From Nitratireductor luteus (GTDB lineage Bacteria; Pseudomonadota; Alphaproteobacteria; Rhizobiales; Rhizobiaceae), in the NCBI RefSeq assembly GCF_026162365.1, contig NZ_JAOANW010000001.1, positions 1-64,000 of the forward strand: DNA of 64,000 nt, read 5' to 3'. Positions 49,923 through 59,423 of this stretch are shown piece by piece. The first letter of the stretch is position 1. Each line of letters starts with the position of its first letter. The translations under genes and the position numbers were made by a program. The notes under the pieces are model-generated. The model saw only the letters and a program-made list of their open reading frames with translations, had not been told where the DNA came from and made no database searches.

Positions 49923-50342
49923 TTAATGCGCCTTGCGGCTGCGCAGCGCAAAGGCGGCACGCAAAGCGATGTAGAGGACGGCGACCAGCCCATGGAGAAT
50001 GAGGAGCCAGGGCCTGGCGCCGTAAAGGTGGGGGAAGCCAGCATACATTACCGCTTCCATCGAGGCGCACAGGAACCAAACGACGGGTCCCCAGGAGGCA
50101 AGTGCCCAAAGGCCGACGGCCGCAAAGGGGAAGAGCACCGCGAGCGGCACGGCCGTGGCCTGCCAGTAGACCGGCATAAGGTCGAAGCGCCACTGAGGAC
50201 CGTCGAAGAAGCCCAGAAGGCGCACCCAATAAGCAATACCGAGCACCAGGCACGAAATGGCCACTGCGCGAAGGAAAAGCTCGGAGGCGAAGTCAAGCGA
50301 GCTGGGGCGCACCGTCAGGCCTGCCGCTTCCTCCTTGGTCAA
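49923..50342 (-). CDS. DUF6163 membrane protein
   Basis: 139 residues with four hydrophobic segments (FLRAVAISCLVLGIAYWVRLLG; ATAVPLAVLFPFAAVGLWALA; VVWFLCASMEAVMYAG; LLILHGLVAVLYIALRAAFAL). The family is found beside ldtR in rhizobia and has no known function. Its start overlaps the stop of the upstream hydrolase gene by 4 nt. It may belong to the envelope neighbourhood rather than to valine catabolism. Confidence 0.75.
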   Translation of the reverse strand: MTKEEAAGLTVRPSSLDFASELFLRAVAISCLVLGIAYWVRLLGFFDGPQWRFDLMPVYWQATAVPLAVLFPFAAVGLWALASWGPVVWFLCASMEAVMYAGFPHLYGARPWLLILHGLVAVLYIALRAAFALRSRKAH

Positions 50343-51391
50343 AGCTCCAGTTCTCCTTCCTCAAGCGGCGCGAAATAGGCATCGACCATTTCTTCGGCGA
50401 CATCTTCCAATCGCGCCGGCTGCCACTTCGGGTCCTTCGTCTTTTCGATAATGGCGGCGCGAATGCCTTCGTAGAAATCATGGCCCTTTAGCATTCGGTT
50501 GAGGATGCGGAATTCCATGCGCATGGATTCGTCGATGGAAAGCATGGCGCCCAGATCAATCTCCCGGAACGTCACGTGAAGACTGGTGGGCGAGCGTGTT
50601 TCCATGGTGGCGAGCGTTGTGCTGGCGAATTCGTCACCCTTGTCGGCCGCTTCTTTCAGGCTGGCTACCACATCCTTGAGGGTTCCCAGCGAAAAATGCT
50701 CGGACAGGATATGTATTGTGGCGTCATCGATATCGCGCGGGACCTGGCGGCAATACCGCGACAGCGCCGCATCCACCTTCCCGGCCTGGGACATTTCATC
50801 GGCCAGCGCCTCCATGTCCTGAGAGGCGACGGCGTGGGTTCCAAGGCCGCACCATATGGCATCGCCCTGTCCAATCCTGTTGCCGGTGAGCGCCAGATAT
50901 TGCCCGTAGCTGTCAACGAGTTGGGACAGGATTTGGCTTCCGCCGACATCGGGGAAGAAGCCGATGCCCACTTCCGGCATGGCAAAAACGGTCTTCTCGG
51001 TCATGACGCGGTGGGAACCGTGGCAGGACAGGCCCACGCCGCCGCCCATGACGATGCCGTCGATCAGCGCCACATAGGGTTTGGGGTATGTCGCAATCGC
51101 GGCATTGAGGCGGTATTCGTCGGCGAAGAACTCGGTATTGGGTTTCCCCGCCCTGCCCGAATGGTAGATTTCCTGAAGATCGCCGCCGGCGGAAAAGGCT
51201 CTGCCCTCTCCCCTGATCATGACGAGTTCGACCGTATCGTCGTCGCGCCATTCCTCCAGTGCCGCTGTGATGGCGCGTATCATGCGGTGGTTGACCGCGT
51301 TCAGTGCCTGCGCCCGTGTGAGCGTGATGATGCCGGCCTTGCCCTTTTGCATGAAGCGAATGTCGCCGCCTGCTGCAAAATCACGCTCCAC
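50339..51391 (-). CDS. 3-hydroxyisobutyryl-CoA hydrolase
   Basis: 350 residues, crotonase superfamily. The oxyanion loops are GRAFSAGGDLQEIYH and MGGGVGLSCHGSHRV. The PEVGIGFFPDVGGS segment with its glutamate distinguishes the HIBCH branch from enoyl-CoA hydratases. The C-terminal FREIDLGAMLSIDESMRMEFRI is also HIBCH-like. It would act in valine degradation. A GTG/ATG choice is not an issue: the ATG at 51391 fits the family N-terminus. Confidence 0.9.
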   Translation of the reverse strand: MERDFAAGGDIRFMQKGKAGIITLTRAQALNAVNHRMIRAITAALEEWRDDDTVELVMIRGEGRAFSAGGDLQEIYHSGRAGKPNTEFFADEYRLNAAIATYPKPYVALIDGIVMGGGVGLSCHGSHRVMTEKTVFAMPEVGIGFFPDVGGSQILSQLVDSYGQYLALTGNRIGQGDAIWCGLGTHAVASQDMEALADEMSQAGKVDAALSRYCRQVPRDIDDATIHILSEHFSLGTLKDVVASLKEAADKGDEFASTTLATMETRSPTSLHVTFREIDLGAMLSIDESMRMEFRILNRMLKGHDFYEGIRAAIIEKTKDPKWQPARLEDVAEEMVDAYFAPLEEGELEL

Positions 51392-51559
51392 CCGATTCCT
51401 CCACTCGCATTCAATCTGACAATCGGTGATTATGTGTCGTATGCCGCCTCGTCAATGCCGATGACGATGGACGGCGCGTCAATCCGCCCCCTGCCCGCCC
51501 CTTGCGCAGGACGGACCGTCGGATTAGCGCGTACTAGGCCAGCAAACGGGAGAGCCCAG

Positions 51560-52591
51560 GTGAACAGGATCACACGCCAACAGCCACAGGCGAACCGTAC
51601 CGTGGACGAGATCACCGGCGGGCGGCGGCTGAGGCGCATGCGCAAGGCCGACTGGTCGCGGCGGCTCGTGCAGGAGAACCATTTGCGGGTCGATGACCTT
51701 ATCTGGCCGATCTTCCTGATCGACGGCAAGGATCGCCAGGAGGACGTCGCCGCCATGCCAGGCGTGAGCCGCTATACTATCGACCTTGCCGTAAAGCAGG
51801 CCGAGCGCGCCGCCCGCCTGGGCATACCGGCCATCGCGACCTTTCCCAATATCCCACATTCCCGCCGCGATGCACGCGGCAGCGCCATCCTCGACGCCGA
51901 CAACCTGATCAACCGGGCGAGCCGAGCGATCAAGGAGGCAGTGCCGGAACTGGGCGTCATTACGGACGTCGCGCTCGACCCCTTCACCAGCCACGGCCAT
52001 GACGGCATTCTCAAAGACGGCGTCGTCGTCAATGACGAGACCGTCGAGCAGATAGCGCAGGCCGCGGTTCTGCAGGCGGCGGCAGGCGCCGACATCATCG
52101 CGCCGTCCGACATGATGGATGGCCGTATCGGCGCAATTCGCGATGCGCTGGACGCCGCCGGATTCCACGATGTGGCGATCATGTCCTACGCGACGAAGTT
52201 CGCCTCCGCCTTCTACGGGCCCTACCGCGAGGCCATCGGCACGGATGGGCTGCTGAAGGGCGACAAGAAGACCTATTACATAGACCCGGCGAATTCCGAC
52301 GAGGCCTTGCGCGAGGCCGAACAGGATCTGGCGGAAGGTGCGGATATGCTGATGGTCAAGCCCGGCCTGCCTTATCTCGACATCGTGCGCCGTATAAAGG
52401 ACGTTTTCAGCGTACCGACCTACGCCTACCAGGTGTCGGGCGAATATGCGATGATCAAGGCCGCAGCCGCCAATGGCTGGATCGATGGCGATCAGGCAAT
52501 GATGGAAAGTCTGCTGGCCTTCAAGCGTGCCGGCTGCGACGGCATCCTCACCTATTTCGCGCCGGAGGTGGCCGGGCGCCTGCGAGGGTAG
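51560..52591 (+). CDS. hemB: Delta-aminolevulinic acid dehydratase
   Basis: 343 residues, second step of heme synthesis (two ALA to porphobilinogen). The Schiff-base lysines are in YATKFASAFYG and MVKPGLPYLD. The metal site reads DVALDPFTSHGHDGIL, aspartate/alanine in place of the three zinc cysteines, so it is the Mg-dependent alphaproteobacterial type. The GTG start at 51560 has GGGAGAG upstream. The frame stays open upstream for a further 980 nt, but that is the antisense of the hydrolase gene. Confidence 0.96.
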   Translation: MNRITRQQPQANRTVDEITGGRRLRRMRKADWSRRLVQENHLRVDDLIWPIFLIDGKDRQEDVAAMPGVSRYTIDLAVKQAERAARLGIPAIATFPNIPHSRRDARGSAILDADNLINRASRAIKEAVPELGVITDVALDPFTSHGHDGILKDGVVVNDETVEQIAQAAVLQAAAGADIIAPSDMMDGRIGAIRDALDAAGFHDVAIMSYATKFASAFYGPYREAIGTDGLLKGDKKTYYIDPANSDEALREAEQDLAEGADMLMVKPGLPYLDIVRRIKDVFSVPTYAYQVSGEYAMIKAAAANGWIDGDQAMMESLLAFKRAGCDGILTYFAPEVAGRLRG

Positions 52592-52662
52592 CCGTTACTT
52601 GAAAAGCCCGATGAAAGCCCCATCTACCGCCTTGATCGCAACCTGGAAGAGGTAGGACGACA

Positions 52663-53130
52663 ATGGCAATGCAAACCCTGGATGGTGAAATCATGGTCGA
52701 TCGCCTCGATGACCGGCGGCTTCTTGCCGGCGTTCGCACGCGCCGGGTCTTCGCATTCCTGATCGACTATGCGTTGATCCTCCTTTTGATGGTGCCGCTT
52801 GCCGTCATCGTTGCCTTGCTGGGCGTGCTCACATTGGGCCTTGGATGGCTGTTGTTCGGTATCCTCTTTCCCCTGACCGCGCTCCTTTATGTGGCAGCAA
52901 CGTTGGGCGGGCGCGGACAGGCGACGCTCGGCATGCGGCTCATGGACATCCGGCTCGAGCGCATCGATGGACGCCGCGTGGACCCTGTCCTGGCCGTGGT
53001 GCACACGGTTCTTTTCTGGGCCGCCAACGCTATCCTGACCCCGCTCATCCTGCTTGCCACGCTCGTTCTCGACCGCAAGCGCACCCTGCACGACCTGCTT
53101 TTGGGAACGGTGGTTACACGAACGGGCTAA
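52663..53130 (+). CDS. RDD-family membrane protein
   Basis: 155 residues. An RDD domain with two or three helices: RRVFAFLIDYALILLLMVPLAVIVALLG, LGWLLFGILFPLTALLYVAATL, VLFWAANAILTPLILLATLVLD. The charged GQATLGMRLMDIRLERIDG and KRTLHDLLLGTVV are RDD signatures. The transport role, if any, is unknown. It follows hemB by 71 nt. A second, truncated copy of its C-terminal end follows the stop codon in the same frame. Confidence 0.85.
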   Translation: MAMQTLDGEIMVDRLDDRRLLAGVRTRRVFAFLIDYALILLLMVPLAVIVALLGVLTLGLGWLLFGILFPLTALLYVAATLGGRGQATLGMRLMDIRLERIDGRRVDPVLAVVHTVLFWAANAILTPLILLATLVLDRKRTLHDLLLGTVVTRTG

Positions 53131-53238
53131 GAGGCCCGCCTGCCGGTGGCTTCGTTGGTCCTTGCGCCCCTGTTTCTGCGAGACAAGCGCACAGTTCACG
53201 ACCTGCTTCTCAACGCCGTGGTGACGCGCGATTCCTGA
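53131..53238 (+). pseudogene. Vestigial RDD C-terminus (tandem duplicate fragment)
   Basis: Directly after the RDD stop and in the same frame, 35 codons end in DKRTVHDLLLNAVVTRDS. The complete gene ends DRKRTLHDLLLGTVVTRTG. The clear similarity and the lack of a start or body identify the remnant of a second RDD gene, or of the original gene end after recombination. Confidence 0.7.
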
Positions 53239-53397
53239 AACACGCTACGGTTTTTGGGAAATCCGTGCTGCCAAACCGGTGGCGCGCAGATGCCTTGTTG
53301 CGCATATGACCGCTCGAGGGCAAATCCGTGCTTGCGGCGCAGTCCTTGGTGCTTATGCTCTGGCATTTGCCGAAGCGTTTTGAGCGACAGGGACTGA

Positions 53398-55200
53398 ATG
53401 GCCGATTTCCATCTGTGGGCGACCTATGCGATCATCGTCTGCACTGTCGCCGCTTATGTCAGTGAACGCTTCACGCTCGAGCTGGTCGCGCTGGCCAGCC
53501 TTGTGGCGTTTTTGGCCCTGTTCGCCTTCATTCCCTATGAGAACGGAGCAGCGGGGCTGTCGCCGGAAGCGCTTCTGGCCGGGTTTGCCAATCCGGCGCT
53601 AGCCACGGTTCTTGCGCTGCTGATCGTGGGCCAGGGTCTGTTCGCCACCGATGCGCTGGACCGCCCGGCGCGCCTTCTGGCCAAATCAGCCGGTGGGTCG
53701 AGCGCGCGCACCATCGTCATCACGCTGATCACGGCAACGGTACTGAGCGCCGTGCTCAACAACACACCGGTGGTGGTGATCTTCATTCCCGTCCTGATCG
53801 TCTTTGCCGCGCAGCGCAGCTTTGCCGTCTCGAAGGCACTGATGCCGCTGTCGTTCATGTCGATCCTGGGCGGCATGACCACGTTGATCGGTTCGTCGAC
53901 GAACCTGCTCGTGGCGGGCGTGGCGGCCGAGTCCGGAATCAACATCGGATTCTTCGACATAACGGTTCTCGGCATAATCCTGGCGGCGGTCGGCGGCTTC
54001 TACGTGCTGGTCATCATGCCGCGCATCCTGCGAGATTCGAGCAACGAGACGACGTTCAAGCAGGCCCAGTCGGGCACGCAATTCATCGGCGAAATCCACA
54101 TCGGGGCGGGACACCCTTTCATAGGTATCGAGTCGCGAGCGGGCATGTTTCCGGGCCTGAGCGACCTGACGCCCAGGCTGATCGTGCGGCGCGGCATGAT
54201 CTTTCACCCGCCCTTCGAGAATGTGGTGATCTCGCAGGGCGACCGGCTGATCGTGACGGCGACACGGCGGGCCTTCACCCAGGCGCTGTCACGCGGCACG
54301 GCCAGCCACCAGCGGCCCGACGATCCAGCCTCCCCTCCCGGTCCGGACTATCATATCGCCGAAGCCGTCATTCCACCTGGCTCCCGCCATGCGGGACGCA
54401 CCATCCGCAATGCCGGCATTGAGACCGAGCATGGCGTGTACATGCTGGGCGTCCAGCGCAAGAGCCGCATGGGCCGTACGCCCGTTGCCGACATCCGCCT
54501 CGAACCGGGCGATACGATCCTCATCGGCGGGTCCGACCGGGCCTTCGAGGACTTACGTGAAAGCCACGATCTACTGGTGCTTGAATGGTCGGCCGAGCCC
54601 GTGCCGCAGCGGCGGAAAGCCGGCATCGCCTTTACCATTTTCGCAGCAATCGTCATCGTTGCCGCGTTCGACATCGCGCCCATCGTCGCCGCCGCCATTA
54701 TCGGCTCGTTCGCCATGATTGCCACAGGTTGCCTTTCGCTGGCACAAGCCGGGCGCGCCTTCGATCGGCAGATATTCCTGCTGGTCGGCTCGTCGATTGC
54801 CGCTGCGACCGCGCTGGAGCAGACCGGAGGGGCCATGCTGATCGCGGATACGGCAGTGGACTTGCTGAAGGACCAAAGCGCCGTGGTGATCCTCTCAGGC
54901 TATTTCGCCGTGGTCGCGGTGCTGACGAACCTCTTGTCGAACAACGCCACGGCGGTGCTCTTCACGCCGATCGGGATCGGCATTGCCCATGCGATCGGTG
55001 CCCCGCCCGAGATCTTCGTGGTGGCGACGATCTTCGCAGCCAACGCGTCCTTTGCAACGCCCATCGGCTATCAGACCAATCTTCTGGTGATGGGACCCGG
55101 GCATTATTCGTTTCGCGATTTCATGAAGGCTGGCATTCCGCTTGTGATTATAATTTGGTTGACCTTTTCCCTTGTCGGTCCATGGTATTATGGGCTTTGA
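53398..55200 (+). CDS. SLC13-family permease with RCK_C domains
   Basis: 600 residues. Two membrane halves carry the SLC13/CitT clamshell motifs: VLSAVLNNTPVVVIFIPVLI with GGMTTLIGSSTNLLVAG, and VVAVLTNLLSNNATAVLFTPI with ATPIGYQTNLLVMGPG. Between them (about 220-395) lie two TrkA-C-like domains (EIHIGAGHPFIGIESRAGMFPG and AEAVIPPGSRHAGRTIRNAG). This domain order occurs in sulfate/anion carriers. The substrate is inferred only. Confidence 0.9.
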   Translation: MADFHLWATYAIIVCTVAAYVSERFTLELVALASLVAFLALFAFIPYENGAAGLSPEALLAGFANPALATVLALLIVGQGLFATDALDRPARLLAKSAGGSSARTIVITLITATVLSAVLNNTPVVVIFIPVLIVFAAQRSFAVSKALMPLSFMSILGGMTTLIGSSTNLLVAGVAAESGINIGFFDITVLGIILAAVGGFYVLVIMPRILRDSSNETTFKQAQSGTQFIGEIHIGAGHPFIGIESRAGMFPGLSDLTPRLIVRRGMIFHPPFENVVISQGDRLIVTATRRAFTQALSRGTASHQRPDDPASPPGPDYHIAEAVIPPGSRHAGRTIRNAGIETEHGVYMLGVQRKSRMGRTPVADIRLEPGDTILIGGSDRAFEDLRESHDLLVLEWSAEPVPQRRKAGIAFTIFAAIVIVAAFDIAPIVAAAIIGSFAMIATGCLSLAQAGRAFDRQIFLLVGSSIAAATALEQTGGAMLIADTAVDLLKDQSAVVILSGYFAVVAVLTNLLSNNATAVLFTPIGIGIAHAIGAPPEIFVVATIFAANASFATPIGYQTNLLVMGPGHYSFRDFMKAGIPLVIIIWLTFSLVGPWYYGL

Positions 55201-55270
55201 AGAGGACTAGGGCGTGGGAGCGCGGCGCGCACACGCCATTCACCATTCCAGGGAGTGACGCCCGCCAACG

Positions 55271-56017
55271 ATGACGCAGCAGCCGAGCCAATCTCCGCAA
55301 TTCTTCCTGACCGCCCCCTCTCCCTGCCCCTATCTGGAGGGACAATTCGAGCGGAAAGTGTTCACGCATCTGGTTGGCGACAGAGCCCCCGAGCTTAACG
55401 ATCTGCTGACGCAGGGCGGATTCCGCCGATCCCAGAATATCGCTTACCGGCCAGCCTGCGAGACATGCCGGGCTTGCGTCTCGGTGCGTATCCTCGCGCA
55501 GGAATTTCAGCCCACCCGCAATATGAAACGCATTCTCAAACGTAACGGCGACATGATCGGCTCGCCCCACGCGGCCGAACCATCGACGGAGCAATATTCG
55601 CTGTTCCGGACCTATCTGGATGCGCGACACAAGAAGGGCGGCATGTCCGACATGACGGTTCTCGACTATGCGATGATGGTCGAGGATACACATGTCGACA
55701 CCCAGATCATCGAGTACCGCCGGCGCGGAGCCGGTTCCTTCGTTACAGGGCGAGGCGAAGGCGAACTGATGGCTGTCGCGCTGACGGACAAGATGGCCGA
55801 CGGCCTATCCATGGTCTATTCGTTCTACGATCCCGCCCATGAGGACCGGTCCCTGGGCACTTTCATGATCCTCGACCACATAAGGCGCGCGGTCGCCGCC
55901 GGCCTGCCCCACGTCTATCTTGGATATTGGGTCAATGGGTCGCGCAAGATGGCCTATAAGGTGCGCTTCAAGCCGCAGGAACACCTCGGCCCCAACGGCT
56001 GGGGCCGCATCGAATAG
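55271..56017 (+). CDS. bpt: Leucyl/arginyl-tRNA-protein transferase (Bpt/Ate type)
   Basis: 248 residues. The N-terminal cysteines in SPCPYLEG and [15 protein letters not shown], then [14 protein letters not shown] and [18 protein letters not shown], match bacterial ATE-like transferases. In Vibrio the homologue Bpt puts leucine on N-terminal Asp/Glu for the N-degron pathway to ClpAP. That activity is inferred here. ClpX/ClpP are encoded elsewhere in the window. Confidence 0.92.
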   Translation: MTQQPSQSPQFFLTAPSPCPYLEGQFERKVFTHLVGDRAPELNDLLTQGGFRRSQNIAYRPACETCRACVSVRILAQEFQPTRNMKRILKRNGDMIGSPHAAEPSTEQYSLFRTYLDARHKKGGMSDMTVLDYAMMVEDTHVDTQIIEYRRRGAGSFVTGRGEGELMAVALTDKMADGLSMVYSFYDPAHEDRSLGTFMILDHIRRAVAAGLPHVYLGYWVNGSRKMAYKVRFKPQEHLGPNGWGRIE

Positions 56018-56071
56018 AAGGCGATCCGGCCGTACCCGCTGCAAGCTCTTTTCCGGAGAGGTTCTCCAACC

Positions 56072-56974
56072 GTGTCCGCACCCGACCCTTCCATGCATAT
56101 CAAGGGACTGGCGCTGACCGCACTCGGCGGCATGACGCTTACCATAGACATACCGCTCATTCGGCTGGCGGACGGCGATCACTGGCCTATCCTGATGGTG
56201 CGCAGCGGACTGACCGTGATCGCCGCTCTGGTGATCTGGTCGGTATGGCGCATGTTCTCGCGCGATGTTCCCGCCCTGGTTCCGGGTAAGCATGGATTGA
56301 TAGTGGCAGGGCTCTATGCACTCGCCAATATCACGTTCATCGGCGCCGTCTACAACACGTCGACCGCCAATCTGGTGTTCATCCTGGCTTTCAACTCAAT
56401 GTTCGCCGCCCTTCTTTCCTGGATTTTCCTCAAGGAAAGGCCGCGCCCAGCGACGATCGTCGCCATGTTCGTCATGATGGCCGGCGTGCTGATCATCGTC
56501 GGCGATAGCGTCGGCACGGGCAATCTTGCCGGCGACATGATGGCGCTGGCATCGGCCTTCCTGATCGCCTCGGCAATCACCGTGAGCCGGGCCAGCAAGC
56601 GCGACATGGGTTTCGCCGCCCTGGTGGCCGTCGCGTTGCCCTTTGTCCTGTCGGCCGTCATGACGGCCAAGACTGGCTATCGGATCGAAGCTCCATGGTG
56701 GATCGTTCTCAACGGCGCGATCGTCATGCCGCTCGCCTTCTTCTGCCTCGCCAACGGGCCCAAATATCTGTCGGGTCCCGAAGTGGCGATGTTCTATCTG
56801 CTGGAGACGGTGCTGGCGCCGGTGTGGGTCTGGCTGATCTTTTCTGAAGCTCCCACCATACAAAGCCTGATCGGCGGCTCCATCCTGGTGGTAACGCTGA
56901 TTGCGCATTCCCTATGGCAGATCCATGCCGGGCGAAGACGGCGCGCCGCCGCTTTGATGCGGCATCCTCTCTGA
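56072..56974 (+). CDS. EamA/DMT-family transporter
   Basis: 300 residues with ten hydrophobic segments forming two EamA repeats (about 10-140 and 155-290). ANLVFILAFNSMFAALLSWIFLKERPRPATIVAMFVMMAG is the end of repeat one. Members export amino acids or other metabolites; the substrate is unknown. The start may be the GTG at 56072 or the ATG at 56093. It lies 54 nt after bpt on the same strand and converges on parC. Confidence 0.85.
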   Translation: MSAPDPSMHIKGLALTALGGMTLTIDIPLIRLADGDHWPILMVRSGLTVIAALVIWSVWRMFSRDVPALVPGKHGLIVAGLYALANITFIGAVYNTSTANLVFILAFNSMFAALLSWIFLKERPRPATIVAMFVMMAGVLIIVGDSVGTGNLAGDMMALASAFLIASAITVSRASKRDMGFAALVAVALPFVLSAVMTAKTGYRIEAPWWIVLNGAIVMPLAFFCLANGPKYLSGPEVAMFYLLETVLAPVWVWLIFSEAPTIQSLIGGSILVVTLIAHSLWQIHAGRRRRAAALMRHPL

Positions 56975-56994
56975 CGGGGCGACGGAGCATCTTG

Positions 56995-57014
56995 CAGTCA
57001 GGTGGAATCACCTG
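56995..57014. terminator. Hairpin between EamA gene and parC
   Basis: GTCAGGTG (56995-57002), loop GAAT, CACCTGAC (57007-57014), perfect 8-bp stem between converging genes. No T-run on either side, so it may be a weak terminator or repeat unit. Confidence 0.45.
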
Positions 57015-57059
57015 ACGCCCGCATGAATGCCTGTAACGGAATTACTCAAAGCCACCGTC

Positions 57060-59318
57060 TCAGGAAAACTTGCCCGTGCGCGGAAAGCCCTTCGGCGCCA
57101 TGCGGCCGGCGGCGGCGCGGTTGCCGAGCCACTCGGCCAGTTCCTCGCGCGATTTCACGAAGGTACGATCGGCCGAATCGCGCCAGGAAAGGCCCGCCTC
57201 CATGGCGAACGACTTCAGGTCGGAGATACCGCCGTCCTTGTAGCGCTGCAGGCGCACGCCCTTGCCGCGTGCCATCTCCGGCACCTCGGAAAGGGGGAAG
57301 ACCAGCAGCTTGCGGTTCTCGCCGACAATGGCAACGTGGTCGCCTGATATGGGGACGCACATCTTGGTCTCGTCCGGCGCCTTCACATTCATCACCTGCT
57401 TGCCCTTGCGGGTGTTGGCTATCATGTCCTTTTCAGCGACCACGAAGCCATTGCCGGCATGGGAAGCCAGAAGAAGCTTGCGCTCCGGGTCGTGGACAAA
57501 AGCAGTGACAATCGCCTGGTCGTTTTCCATGTCGACCATGATACGCACGGGCTCTCCGTGGCCGCGTCCGCCGGGCAGACGGTCGGCGCCGATCGTGTAA
57601 ACCTTGCCGCCCGTGGTGAGCAGCAGAATCTTGTCGGTGGTCTGGGCATGGAAGGCGAGCTTCAGGCTGTCACCCTCCTTGAACGCGAGGGTGGAATAAT
57701 CGGACAAATGCCCTTTCATGGCGCGCAGCCAGCCCTTTTCGGAGAGCACCACCGTGATCGGCTCGCGCTCGATCAAGGCTTCCTGCACGTCTTCCAAGTC
57801 GTGCTCCGGCGCGTCCGCGAAGGTGGTGCGGCGCGCGCCTAGCTCCGGGTTCTTTTCCGGATCGTAGGTCTGACGAACCTTCGAGACTTCCCAACGCACC
57901 GTCTTCCACTGCTTGGCCTCCGAGGCGAGCAGTCCCTCGATCTGGGTCTTTTCCTCGGATAGCTTGTCGAACTCCTTGCGGATTTCGAACTCCTCCAGCT
58001 TGCGCAGGGCGCGCAGGCGCATGTTGAGGATGGCTTCGGCCTGGTTGTCGGTCAGCTCGAAGCGGGCGATCATCTCCTTCTTGGGCTCATCCTCCTCGCG
58101 GATGATGCGGATGACCTCGTCGATGTTGAGATAGGCGACAAGGTAGCCGGCCAGGATCTCCAGCCGCTTCTCGATCTCTGAAAGGCGATGGCGCGAACGG
58201 CGCAGGAGCACCTCGCGGCGGTGGTCGAGCCACTCGCGCAATACTTGCTTGAGCGAGAGCACGCCCGGCACCTTGCCGCGCGACAGGACGTTCATGTTGA
58301 GCGGGAAGCGGGTTTCCAGGTCGGTCAGCCTGAACACCGATTCCATCAGCAATTCAGGCTCCACCGTCCGGCTCCTGGGCACAAGCACGACGCGGATGTC
58401 CTCCGCGCTCTCGTCGCGGATGTCTTCCAGCAGAGGCAGCCGGCGGGAAATGATGAGTTCGGCGATCTTCTCGATCAGCCGCGATTTCTGGATGCCGTAG
58501 GGAATTTCCGTGACCACGGCTGTCCACATGCCGCGGCCCTGGTCTTCCTTTTCCCAGCGTGCGCGCACCCGGAAGCCGCCGCGACCAGTCCTGTAGGCCT
58601 CGCGGATCGAATCCTGATCCTCAACGATGATGCCGCCGGTCGGGAAATCCGGTCCTTTCACGAAGTCGAGCAGGCGTTCGTCGGCAACAGACGGATCATC
58701 GATGATGGCAAGGGCGGCGTCGCAGATTTCGGCGGCGTTGTGCGGCGGGATCGAGGTCGCCATGCCGACCGCGATCCCGCTCGATCCATTGGCGAGGAGG
58801 TTGGGGAAAGCGCCGGGAAGGACCGTGGGCTCCTCGTCCTCCTCATTGTAGGTCTTGCGGAAATCGACCGCGTCTTCGGTGATGCCCTCCAGAAGCGAAG
58901 TGGCAGCCTCCGTCATGCGCGCCTCGGTATAGCGCATGGCGGCCGCGTTATCGCCATCGATGTTGCCGAAATTGCCCTGCCCGTCGACGAGCGGGTAGCG
59001 CATGGCGAAAGACTGGGCGAGGCGTACCAGCGCGTCGTAGATCGACTGGTCGCCGTGGGGATGGAACTTGCCCATCACATCGCCGACGATGCTGGCGCAT
59101 TTGGCGAAGCGTTGCCCCGGCTCCAGGCGGGCCAGGCGCATGGCATGGACGATGCGGCGGTGGACCGGCTTCATGCCGTCGCGCACATCGGGCAGGGCCC
59201 GGTGCATGATGGTCGACAGCGCATAGGCCAGATAGCGCTCCTCGAGCGCCTTCTTCAGGTCGACCGGCTCGGCCGATGCGCGACCTTCACCGCCGGGTGG
59301 AAGCAGATCTTTTCCCAT
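57060..59318 (-). CDS. parC: DNA topoisomerase IV subunit A
   Basis: 752 residues. The catalytic tyrosine is Y130 ([13 protein letters not shown]). [39 protein letters not shown] (about 85-123) is the DNA-gate region. Length fits ParC rather than the longer GyrA. With ParE it decatenates replicated chromosomes. At the quinolone-contact positions it has Q91 (Ser80 in E. coli) and D95 (Glu84). It converges on the EamA gene and is followed upstream by no operon partner. Confidence 0.96.
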   Translation of the reverse strand: MGKDLLPPGGEGRASAEPVDLKKALEERYLAYALSTIMHRALPDVRDGMKPVHRRIVHAMRLARLEPGQRFAKCASIVGDVMGKFHPHGDQSIYDALVRLAQSFAMRYPLVDGQGNFGNIDGDNAAAMRYTEARMTEAATSLLEGITEDAVDFRKTYNEEDEEPTVLPGAFPNLLANGSSGIAVGMATSIPPHNAAEICDAALAIIDDPSVADERLLDFVKGPDFPTGGIIVEDQDSIREAYRTGRGGFRVRARWEKEDQGRGMWTAVVTEIPYGIQKSRLIEKIAELIISRRLPLLEDIRDESAEDIRVVLVPRSRTVEPELLMESVFRLTDLETRFPLNMNVLSRGKVPGVLSLKQVLREWLDHRREVLLRRSRHRLSEIEKRLEILAGYLVAYLNIDEVIRIIREEDEPKKEMIARFELTDNQAEAILNMRLRALRKLEEFEIRKEFDKLSEEKTQIEGLLASEAKQWKTVRWEVSKVRQTYDPEKNPELGARRTTFADAPEHDLEDVQEALIEREPITVVLSEKGWLRAMKGHLSDYSTLAFKEGDSLKLAFHAQTTDKILLLTTGGKVYTIGADRLPGGRGHGEPVRIMVDMENDQAIVTAFVHDPERKLLLASHAGNGFVVAEKDMIANTRKGKQVMNVKAPDETKMCVPISGDHVAIVGENRKLLVFPLSEVPEMARGKGVRLQRYKDGGISDLKSFAMEAGLSWRDSADRTFVKSREELAEWLGNRAAAGRMAPKGFPRTGKFS

Positions 59319-59423
59319 GGCTTTCGGTTAGACCAGTGAGTGATTCGCGGCAAGGGGAAGTGGCGGAGCGGTGAATGGTGAGTGGCAGCCTGTTCTTCCA
59401 GCCTATTCACTATGCACGATTCC

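Noticed and set aside
49851-49924. CtrA binding sites (TTAA-N7-TTAA) upstream of ldtR/DUF6163
   Set aside because: The two TTAA pairs have spacings of 9 and 6, not 7.
50576-51559. Possible N-terminal extension of HemB
   Set aside because: The frame stays open for 980 nt, but it runs antisense through the hydrolase gene and lacks similarity; a GTG with a good ribosome site starts the family-length protein.
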